The position numbers were made by a program, and so were the translations under genes. This document shows positions 1 through 6,112 of a DNA stretch of 7,156 nucleotides, piece by piece; within the stretch, counting starts at the first letter, position 1; each line of letters begins with the position of its first letter. The stretch is from Dehalococcoidia bacterium. GTDB taxonomy: Bacteria; Chloroflexota; Dehalococcoidia; Dehalococcoidales; E44-bin46. The stretch is from positions 1 through 7,156 of the forward strand of contig SOKA01000024.1 of NCBI GenBank assembly GCA_004376105.1, read 5' to 3'. The notes under the pieces are model-generated. The model did no database searches, was not told the origin of the DNA, and saw only the letters and a program-made list of their open reading frames with translations.

Positions 1-2
1 TG

Positions 3-1610
3 CGGACAGAGGGTATTCCCCTGTTTAGCCTTGAATCTAAGCACCCACTAAAAGACTTTGATATTATTGGTTTCTCATTAGGCTATGAACTTACCTACAC
101 CAATGTATTAAATATGCTTAACCTGGCTCAAATACCAGTCCTAACCTCAGAGAGAGACGATTCCCATCCGATAGTAATAGCTGGTGGTAGCTGTGCCCTT
201 AACCCAGAGCCTATGGCCGATTTTATTGACTTCTTCATAATTGGGGATGGTGAAGAGGTATTGCTTGAACTGCTTGATGCCTTCCGAGATTGGAAACGAC
301 AGGGCAAGGGAGCCCCAAGAAAACAGCTATTTGGTCAAGTGGCTACTATCCCTGGCATCTATGTGCCCAGCTTGTATCAAGTGGAATACCAGGCTGATGG
401 TTTATTTAAAAGCATTACACCCACTGTAGCTCAGGCTAGACCTACAATTGAGCGGCGGATAGTGACCAAGCTCCCTCCCCCGGTCACTAAACCGGTAGTC
501 CCTTACATCCAGGTAGTCCATGACCGAGGGGCGATAGAAATTCAGCGGGGTTGCAGCCGTGGCTGCCGCTTTTGCCAAGCAGGAAATATATATCGCCCAG
601 TGCGTGAGCGTCCCCAAGAGGAGGTGCTCCAGGCAGTAGGGGAGCTTATTGCCAACTGCGGCTATAATGAGGTCTCCCTGGTCTCATTAAGCACCGGTGA
701 CTACTTCAACATTGATGAGCTGATAGCTAGCCTATTTCACCGTTATCAGAGCCATAATCTTAGTCTGTCACTACCCAGTCTCTACATTGATAGCTTTTCA
801 GTAAGATTAATGGACTCCCTTCTTTACCACAAAAAGCCAGGGCTCACCTTTGCTCCTGAGGCAGGGAGCGAAAGATTACGGCGAATCATCAATAAGAATA
901 TTCCTGAGGATGAACTCCTGAAAACGGCTGCCGCTGCCTTTGACCGAGGCTGGACAAGCCTTAAGCTATATTTTATGCTCGGCTTGCCCACAGAAACCAC
1001 TGATGATATAGACGGCATCATCCAGCTAGTAGACAAGGTCAGGGCACTAGGCAGGGAGGCTAAAGGGAAAAGACCTCAACTAAGAATCAGCCTATCTACT
1101 TTCGTGCCCAAGCCACATACGCCCTTTCAGTGGGTAGCTCAGGAAAGCGAACAGCAGCTAAACGCTAAGCATGAACTTCTTAAGCTGGGATTACGCCGGA
1201 AAGGAATCAGGCTATGGTGGCATGACCCTAAAGTCAGCTTGCTTGAGGCAGTATTGTCACGAGGAGATAGGCGACTGGGTAAAGTTATCTATCGTGCCTG
1301 GCAACTGGGCTCAATATTTGATGGCTGGAGCGAACACTTTAATTACGAAAATTGGCTTAGCGCTTTTAAGGAGGCTGGACTTGAGCCCGGCTTCTATGCC
1401 CAGCGGGAGCGTCCTTTAGATGAATCCCTGCCCTGGGCTCATATTGATGTTGGAATAGCTACAACCTTCCTGAAGCGAGAATATCAGCGGGCTATAGAGG
1501 GCAAAGAAACCCCTGACTGCCGTTATAAAGCTTGTAATGTCTGCGGACTCCAGCACTGGCAACCAGCTTGCCAGCAAAAATATCAGGAGCTCAATCAAAG
1601 CAGGCGATAG
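3..1610 (+). CDS. B12-binding-type radical SAM protein, TIGR03960-like (5' partial)
   Basis: The reading frame is open from the left edge (first full codon at 3), so the ATG at 114 is internal and the start lies upstream, probably about 75-80 codons away judging by the family. About 535 residues are visible. The first ~110 resemble the degenerate cobalamin-binding-like domain of this family, with an IVIAGGSCALNPEP segment and an IGDGEE motif. The radical SAM core has the cluster-binding Cys triad CX3CX2C (codons at 552, 564 and 573), followed by family blocks EAGSERLRR, FMLGLPTE and PKPHTPFQW. Near the C-terminus a second Cys set, CX4CX2CG (from 1518), matches the family's DCR..C..CG tail. 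The substrate is unknown for the family. In many genomes its partner is a DUF2344 (TIGR03936) domain, fused or next door; here the protein ends without it and the next gene is convergent gyrA. Family assignment is firm; biochemical role is not. Confidence 0.9.
   Translation, partial: RTEGIPLFSLESKHPLKDFDIIGFSLGYELTYTNVLNMLNLAQIPVLTSERDDSHPIVIAGGSCALNPEPMADFIDFFIIGDGEEVLLELLDAFRDWKRQGKGAPRKQLFGQVATIPGIYVPSLYQVEYQADGLFKSITPTVAQARPTIERRIVTKLPPPVTKPVVPYIQVVHDRGAIEIQRGCSRGCRFCQAGNIYRPVRERPQEEVLQAVGELIANCGYNEVSLVSLSTGDYFNIDELIASLFHRYQSHNLSLSLPSLYIDSFSVRLMDSLLYHKKPGLTFAPEAGSERLRRIINKNIPEDELLKTAAAAFDRGWTSLKLYFMLGLPTETTDDIDGIIQLVDKVRALGREAKGKRPQLRISLSTFVPKPHTPFQWVAQESEQQLNAKHELLKLGLRRKGIRLWWHDPKVSLLEAVLSRGDRRLGKVIYRAWQLGSIFDGWSEHFNYENWLSAFKEAGLEPGFYAQRERPLDESLPWAHIDVGIATTFLKREYQRAIEGKETPDCRYKACNVCGLQHWQPACQQKYQELNQSRR
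1556..1574. repeat. perfect inverted repeat (7-bp stem, 5-nt loop) at the convergent gene ends
   Basis: The arms CTGGCAA (1556-1562) and TTGCCAG (1568-1574) are exact reverse complements around a 5-base loop. The hairpin lies in the last codons of the radical SAM gene and 17 bases beyond the gyrA stop. On the + strand it is followed by CAAAAAT, not by T residues. On the - strand the run of five T comes before the hairpin rather than after it. It therefore does not fit a canonical intrinsic terminator in either direction. It could still slow polymerase or protect the gyrA mRNA 3' end, or be chance. Confidence 0.35.
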
Positions 1611-4029
1611 CCACCACCTTATCACCCCGGCCAAGCCTCATCAGCCTTACCCCCTGGGTGCTCCTGCCCTGAATAGTAATGCCCTGTCTAGGGTCTTTCT
1701 CCTTTACCGGTGTACGGGTAATAATGCCATCAGCCGATATAATCATTAGTTGTTGGGACTGGGAAACGAGTCTGGTAGTAGCCACCTCACCCGTTTTTTC
1801 AGTAAGCTTAAAAGTCCTTACCCCACTGCCAGCACGATGCTGCCGCGGATAATCACCAACCGGGGTAAGTTTACCGAAGCCCCCTGAGGTAACTGCTAAA
1901 AGGAAGGAATCAGGATAGACAATATCCATACCGATTACCTGGTCATCAGGCATCAAACGGATACCACATACCCCGCCACTAGTTCTGGAGCTAGCTCTTA
2001 ACCTAGATACGGCAAACCTGATTGCCTGCCCCTTCTGAGTTACTAATACGACGTCATCCTGGTCAGTAGCTAAACGAGTTGCCACCAACTCATCCCCTTC
2101 CTCCAAATCCACAGCGATAATGCCACTACTCCGCACTGCAGCAAAATTACCCAGGGACGTCTTCTTTATCTCCCCGCGGCAAGTAGCCATCAATAAGTAG
2201 GCATCAGGCTTAAAATCAGTCACGGCTACCATAGCCGTAACCCTCTCACTCTCAGCGATAGGGAAAAGATTAACTATAGCCATCCCTTTAGCCGTCCGGG
2301 AGCTATCAGGTGGGATTTCATAGCACTTAATCCGAAACACCTTGCCCCGGTTGGTGAAGAACAGGAGTTCAGCGTGGGTATCAGTCACGGTGAGGAGTCT
2401 TACTGCATCCTTCTCCCTGGTTACCATGCCAATGATACCCTTGCCACCCCGATGCTGAGGCTCATAAGCACGAGATGGCAGCCTTTTGATAAATCCCCTA
2501 TTGCTGAGCGTTACTACCACTCTTTGGTGGGGGATAAGGTCCTCATCACGAAACTCTATCACCTCCTGCTCTCTTATCTCGGTCCGCCGTGGGTCACCAT
2601 ATTTAGACTTTAATTCATTCACCTCTTCCTTTATCAAGAGAAGTATTCTCCTGGGGTTAGCCAGAAGGTCTTCCAAATAAGCAATATTTTTTACTACCTC
2701 GGCATACTCATCAAGTATCTTGCGCCGCTCCAAATTAGCCAGCCGGCGTAACTGCATATCAAGAATAGCTTGCGCCTGAGCCTGAGATAAGCCAAAGCCA
2801 GTCATAAGGTTCTGGCGAGCTATCTCAGCCGTTTCAGATTTTCGGATAGTAGTAACCACCCTATCTATATGGTCCAAAGCGATTTTAAACCCTTCCAAGA
2901 TATGAGCTCTGACCTTAGCCACCTTCAGCTCGAACCGAGAGCGCCGAGTGATAACCTCATGGCGAAAATCTATATAATGCTGAAGTGCCTCTTTAAGGCT
3001 AATTACCCTGGGCTGGCCATCAACCAGAGCCAGCATGTTAACGAAGAAAGCCGACTGCATTGAGGTATATTTATAGAGGCTATTAAGTACCTGATGCGGT
3101 TGTGCCTCCTTCCTTAGCTCAATGACAATGCGCATACCCTGACGGTCTGACTCGTCACGAAGTTCACTAATGCCCCTAATTTTCTTATCCTTGACCAGCT
3201 TAGCTATCTTTTCCACCAGGGCAGCCTTATTCGTCTGGTAAGGAAGCTCAGTAACAACTATTTGGCGACGTCCGGCCTCTGAAGCATCGCCTACATGAGC
3301 CTTAGCCCGAACTACCACCCTGCCACGCCCAGTAGCATAGGCACTCTTAATCCCATCCTGCCCAAGGATAATGCCAGCGGTAGGGAAATCAGGTCCTTTA
3401 ATAAATTGGGTAAGTTCATTGACCATGGCTTCAGGGTTCTCAATGAGATAAGAGAGAGCATCACAGACCTCGCCTAGATTATGAGGAGGGATATTGGTAG
3501 CCATCCCCACCGCAATCCCAGAGCTGCCATTAACCAGTAAATTGGGTAATCGAGTGGGTAAAACTACAGGCTCCTTAAGGCTATCATCAAAGTTGGGCAT
3601 AAAGTCAACAGTATCCTTTTCAATGTCAACCAACATCTGCTCAGAAACGGAAGCCAAGCGTACCTCGGTATAACGCATCGCTGCTGGGGGGTCATTATCC
3701 ATACTGCCGAAATTGCCCTGCCCATCAACCAGAACATATCGCATAGAGAAATCCTGCGCCATACGCACCATGGCATCATAAACAGAGGTGTCGCCATGAG
3801 GATGGTATTTACCCAACACCTCGCCGACAATACGGGCACTCTTCTTATAGGGGCTGGCATGATTTAGTCCCAGACCATCCATAACATAAAGAATACGTCG
3901 GTGAACCGGCTTTAACCCATCCCGCACATCAGGTAAGGCACGGGAAATGATGACACTCATAGCATAGTCAAGATAAGAGCTCTTTATCTCGTCTTCAATG
4001 TTTACCGGTTTAATCTTCCCTAAAACCAT
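1591..4029 (-). CDS. gyrA: DNA gyrase subunit A
   Basis: An 812-residue type IIA topoisomerase A subunit that, with GyrB, introduces negative supercoils using ATP. The winged-helix breakage-reunion domain comes first, with the catalytic Tyr120 in AAMRYTE (codon 3670-3672) and the quinolone-region helix starting YHPHGDTSVYD; the residues matching E. coli Ser83 and Asp87 are Thr81 and Asp85. GIAVGMATNIPPHN (171-184) is the conserved tower/active-site segment. A helical coiled-coil region follows at ~360-480. The C-terminal pinwheel (~500-812) opens with a GyrA box, QHRGGKG (525-531), which argues for gyrase rather than topoisomerase IV ParC. There is no long acidic tail as in the 875-residue E. 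coli protein. The ATG start is supported by AAGAGG ten bases upstream, and the IEDEIKSSYLDYAMSVI block begins at residue 11 as expected. It is the last gene of the - strand run, and its stop overlaps the convergent gene by 20 bp. Confidence 0.97.
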   Translation of the reverse strand: MVLGKIKPVNIEDEIKSSYLDYAMSVIISRALPDVRDGLKPVHRRILYVMDGLGLNHASPYKKSARIVGEVLGKYHPHGDTSVYDAMVRMAQDFSMRYVLVDGQGNFGSMDNDPPAAMRYTEVRLASVSEQMLVDIEKDTVDFMPNFDDSLKEPVVLPTRLPNLLVNGSSGIAVGMATNIPPHNLGEVCDALSYLIENPEAMVNELTQFIKGPDFPTAGIILGQDGIKSAYATGRGRVVVRAKAHVGDASEAGRRQIVVTELPYQTNKAALVEKIAKLVKDKKIRGISELRDESDRQGMRIVIELRKEAQPHQVLNSLYKYTSMQSAFFVNMLALVDGQPRVISLKEALQHYIDFRHEVITRRSRFELKVAKVRAHILEGFKIALDHIDRVVTTIRKSETAEIARQNLMTGFGLSQAQAQAILDMQLRRLANLERRKILDEYAEVVKNIAYLEDLLANPRRILLLIKEEVNELKSKYGDPRRTEIREQEVIEFRDEDLIPHQRVVVTLSNRGFIKRLPSRAYEPQHRGGKGIIGMVTREKDAVRLLTVTDTHAELLFFTNRGKVFRIKCYEIPPDSSRTAKGMAIVNLFPIAESERVTAMVAVTDFKPDAYLLMATCRGEIKKTSLGNFAAVRSSGIIAVDLEEGDELVATRLATDQDDVVLVTQKGQAIRFAVSRLRASSRTSGGVCGIRLMPDDQVIGMDIVYPDSFLLAVTSGGFGKLTPVGDYPRQHRAGSGVRTFKLTEKTGEVATTRLVSQSQQLMIISADGIITRTPVKEKDPRQGITIQGRSTQGVRLMRLGRGDKVVAIACFD

Positions 4030-4039
4030 ATTGATTGAA

Positions 4040-4045
4040 CCTCTT
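4040..4045 (-). promoter_or_regulatory. ribosome binding site of gyrA
   Basis: AAGAGG on the - strand lies ten bases before the gyrA ATG. Its two A residues are the end of the TAA stop (4044-4046) of the upstream TPR gene, so ribosomes finishing that gene terminate on the gyrA initiation region. This suggests translational coupling and supports the chosen start. Confidence 0.65.
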
Positions 4046-4850
4046 ATTCCTCATTATTAGCCTTATTACCCATGTCAGGCGATAATTCTATCTCCTCTCC
4101 GCCTACTATAGTATAGCCAGGCTCCTCTCCCACTGCCTCCTCATATTCTTCTAACCCACGCCTAATTATTCTATGGCTAATATAAGGCCGAGGGCTCTTA
4201 AACTCCTTGGCTGGAAAGGAAAGCCGTCCCGCCTGACTGGGGTCCTGATATACCTCTCTGACAATGACAGTTACCATCCCTTCCGTCAAGCTGATAATAG
4301 CGGCGGTATACTTATTACCGCCCTCCATTAATTTAATAAGTCGCTGCCCGTGCTTGGGTTCGACTTGCCCTAGATACTCACCATGAGCATTTTCCACTAC
4401 TAAACTAGACCCATCTATCTTCAAATATACCCTATCACCAGCCACCATTTTGGCTAGTATCGCCGGGGGGCCCAGGCGGTAAAGGTTAACTACCCCGGCC
4501 TTGCCTGTTTCCTCAATAAAATGTTGCGGCTCGACCTTCTCAGAATCGCCCTGTAAACCAACCATAGCCTCCCCTAAATGAGATAAACGCTCGAGATTCC
4601 GCCTAGCAATCACATTATAAGGGTCAAGTTCTATAGCTCGGCTGTAGGCTTCCTCTGCCCGAGAATACTCTCCTAGCTCCATATAGGCTCTACCCAATCG
4701 ATTATAGGCATTGACATCGTTGGGGAAGCTTTCTATCAGGCTTTTATTAGCCACTGCCGCCTCCCTCCACCAACCCTGCATAGCTAAGGCTATTGCCTGT
4801 TTAGTACGCCGCCGTCTTAGTCCTGCCTGCTCCTCTTCCTGATATGACAT
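4044..4850 (-). CDS. TPR-repeat protein with an uncharacterised C-terminal beta domain
   Basis: A 268-residue protein of unknown function, with no signal peptide or membrane segment, so probably cytoplasmic. The N-terminus is charged (EEEQ, then RRRR at 12-15). At least two tetratricopeptide repeats follow: a divergent one at ~13-46 and a clear one at ~47-80 (YNRLGRAYMELGEYSRAEEAY, then AIELDP), with a partial third to ~95. After a linker, residues ~120-212 look like a beta-rich domain with an EYLGQVEPKHGQRLIKLMEGG segment (158-178) that recalls HIRAN-type domains; that resemblance is my impression, not a search result. The tail from ~218 is mixed-charge and ends acidic. TPRs usually mediate protein contacts, so a scaffold or regulatory role is plausible. 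The ATG start has AGGAGG six bases upstream. The gene sits 10 bases after lysC and 14 bases before gyrA, so it is almost certainly co-transcribed with both. Confidence 0.85.
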   Translation of the reverse strand: MSYQEEEQAGLRRRRTKQAIALAMQGWWREAAVANKSLIESFPNDVNAYNRLGRAYMELGEYSRAEEAYSRAIELDPYNVIARRNLERLSHLGEAMVGLQGDSEKVEPQHFIEETGKAGVVNLYRLGPPAILAKMVAGDRVYLKIDGSSLVVENAHGEYLGQVEPKHGQRLIKLMEGGNKYTAAIISLTEGMVTVIVREVYQDPSQAGRLSFPAKEFKSPRPYISHRIIRRGLEEYEEAVGEEPGYTIVGGEEIELSPDMGNKANNEE

Positions 4851-4855
4851 CCTCT

Positions 4856-4862
4856 ACCTCCT
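4856..4862 (-). promoter_or_regulatory. ribosome binding site of the TPR gene
   Basis: AGGAGGT on the - strand is a near-perfect Shine-Dalgarno sequence. Its core ends six bases before the ATG at 4850 and overlaps the TAG stop of lysC (4861-4863). It fixes the start of the TPR gene and suggests that its translation is coupled to that of lysC. Confidence 0.8.
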
Positions 4863-5346
4863 ATTCCTCCATTTCCAGCTCAAATGCCCGGTGCAAGGCA
4901 CGAATTGCCTCCTTAACCCTAGCCTCATCAATAATGCAGGTTATTCTTATCTCCGAAGTAGTAATAAGCTGGATATTTATGTCCTGCTCACTAAGTACCT
5001 CAAACATTCTAGCCGCATAGCCAGGAGTATTCTGCATCCCAGTGCCTATAATGCTAACCTTGCCCAATCTGGAATCACTAGCACACTCCCTAGCCTCAAT
5101 TGACTTGGCTATAGGCTCCACCACACGCATTGCCCTAGCCAAATCGCTTTTAGTCACGGTAAAGGTTAAATCAGTAATATTATTAATACTGGCATTCTGA
5201 ACAATGGTATCGATACTGATGCCAGCCTTGGCTAAAGGCTCGAAGATGGAGGCAGCAATACCTGGCCGGTCGGGAACACCGACTACCGTTACCTTAGCCA
5301 CATCAAGGTCATAAGCTATACTCCTCACCTTATTTCGGACTTCCAT
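4861..5346 (-). CDS. putative internal in-frame product: aspartate kinase beta (regulatory) subunit
   Basis: The ATG at codon 246 of lysC (5344-5346) is preceded by a GGAGG core with seven bases between, better than the site of the full-length gene. The product would be 161 residues starting MEVRNKVRSIAYD and containing only the two ACT domains. In Bacillus subtilis aspartokinase II, and in Corynebacterium and Thermus LysC, an internal in-frame start near this position makes a beta subunit that forms alpha2beta2 enzyme and carries effector binding. The sequence shows the start and its ribosome binding site directly; that it is used is inferred from these precedents. The alternative is that the GGA GGA codons for Gly242-Gly243 produce the signal by chance. 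Confidence 0.65.
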   Translation of the reverse strand: MEVRNKVRSIAYDLDVAKVTVVGVPDRPGIAASIFEPLAKAGISIDTIVQNASINNITDLTFTVTKSDLARAMRVVEPIAKSIEARECASDSRLGKVSIIGTGMQNTPGYAARMFEVLSEQDINIQLITTSEIRITCIIDEARVKEAIRALHRAFELEMEE

Positions 5347-6081
5347 AGACACTCCTCCGTGAATTAATGTACCTGGATTTTGGGTGAAGCTAGAGGCTAC
5401 CAGAATAGGAATATTAAACAGCTCCCCCAGCTCAACCGCTCGAGGGTGCACCACCTTAGCTCCATAGGTTGCCAGCTCTAGCATTTCCTCATAGCCAATC
5501 TCGGCCAACCGGCGAGCTTCAGGGATAAGTCGCGGGTCAGCAATATAGACCCCATCAACATTAGTATATATCTGGCACACCTCAGCCCCAAGGCTGACAG
5601 CCAGAGCCACTGCCGTAATATCAGAGCCACCCCGCCCCAGCGTGGTTACATCCATCCCACCAGTAATACCCTGGAAGCCAGCAACAATGACAATTTTCCC
5701 CTTCTCCAGCTCCTTAACCACTCTTTGGGCTTCAACCTTCAGAATTCGAGCTCGGCTATAGGCTGAATCAGTCCTTATCCCCGCCTGAGCACCACTTAGG
5801 CTAATTGCCTCATAACCCATATCCCTCAGCACCATTGCCAACAAGGTGCTGGAAACAATCTCACCGGTGGACAAGAGAACATCAAGTTCTCTGCCGCTAG
5901 GTTGCTCCGAAACCTGGTAGGCTAGTTTAATAAGTTCGTTAGTGGTATCTCCCATCGCCGAGACCACAACTACTATCTGGTCACCTTTATCTTTGGTTGT
6001 GGCTATACGCCGAGCTACATTCCTAATCCTCTCGGCATCAGCCACCGAACTCCCACCATATTTTTGCACAATTAGAGCCAC
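4861..6081 (-). CDS. lysC: aspartate kinase, monofunctional with two ACT domains (alpha subunit)
   Basis: Phosphorylates L-aspartate to 4-phospho-aspartate with ATP, the first step towards Lys, Thr, Met and Ile. The 406-residue length and layout match the LysC class of Bacillus and Corynebacterium. The kinase domain (~1-245) shows KYGGSSV at 7-13, VSAMGDTTNEL at 40-50, STGE at 71-74, GRGGSD at 149-154 and TNVDGVYIADPR at 173-184. Two ACT domains follow (~262-330, with VPDRPGIAASIF and NITDLTFTV, and ~341-400, with ITTSEIRITCIID); these bind the feedback inhibitor, lysine and/or threonine in this class. The start codon is GTG, chosen because GAGGT lies nine bases upstream and MALIVQKYGG is the usual N-terminus. 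It follows the ApgM-like gene after 31 bases and precedes the TPR gene by 10. An internal ribosome binding site before codon 246 suggests a second, shorter product. Confidence 0.96.
   Translation of the reverse strand: MALIVQKYGGSSVADAERIRNVARRIATTKDKGDQIVVVVSAMGDTTNELIKLAYQVSEQPSGRELDVLLSTGEIVSSTLLAMVLRDMGYEAISLSGAQAGIRTDSAYSRARILKVEAQRVVKELEKGKIVIVAGFQGITGGMDVTTLGRGGSDITAVALAVSLGAEVCQIYTNVDGVYIADPRLIPEARRLAEIGYEEMLELATYGAKVVHPRAVELGELFNIPILVASSFTQNPGTLIHGGVSMEVRNKVRSIAYDLDVAKVTVVGVPDRPGIAASIFEPLAKAGISIDTIVQNASINNITDLTFTVTKSDLARAMRVVEPIAKSIEARECASDSRLGKVSIIGTGMQNTPGYAARMFEVLSEQDINIQLITTSEIRITCIIDEARVKEAIRALHRAFELEMEE
5354..5358 (-). promoter_or_regulatory. internal ribosome binding site within lysC
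   Basis: GGAGG on the - strand, in the context CGGAGGAGTGTCTATG, has seven bases to the in-frame ATG. It is encoded by the His-Gly-Gly-Val-Ser stretch at the junction of the kinase and ACT domains, exactly where a separate regulatory subunit would begin. Confidence 0.65.
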
Positions 6082-6090
6082 TAAATTTTT

Positions 6091-6095
6091 ACCTC
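6091..6095 (-). promoter_or_regulatory. ribosome binding site of lysC
   Basis: GAGGT on the - strand lies nine bases before the GTG at 6081 within the 31-base gap after the ApgM-like gene. It supports GTG as the start; no ATG is suitably placed for the conserved N-terminus. Confidence 0.6.
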
Positions 6096-6112
6096 AAAAG
6101 TCAAATAACTTG

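Noticed and set aside
114..116. ATG at 114 as the start of the radical SAM gene
   Set aside because: The frame is open to the left edge and the 37 codons before it encode typical family sequence (IPLFSLESK, then DIIGFSLGYEL), so this Met is internal.
3564..3860. 98-codon open frame on the - strand within gyrA in another frame
   Set aside because: It lies wholly inside the highly conserved catalytic region of gyrA and its translation shows no family features; a shadow frame.
6082..6112. TTGACT in the lysC upstream gap as a -35 element
   Set aside because: No TATAAT-like box follows at a proper distance; 17 bases on lies the GTG start itself. The gap is better read as an intra-operon spacer with a ribosome binding site.
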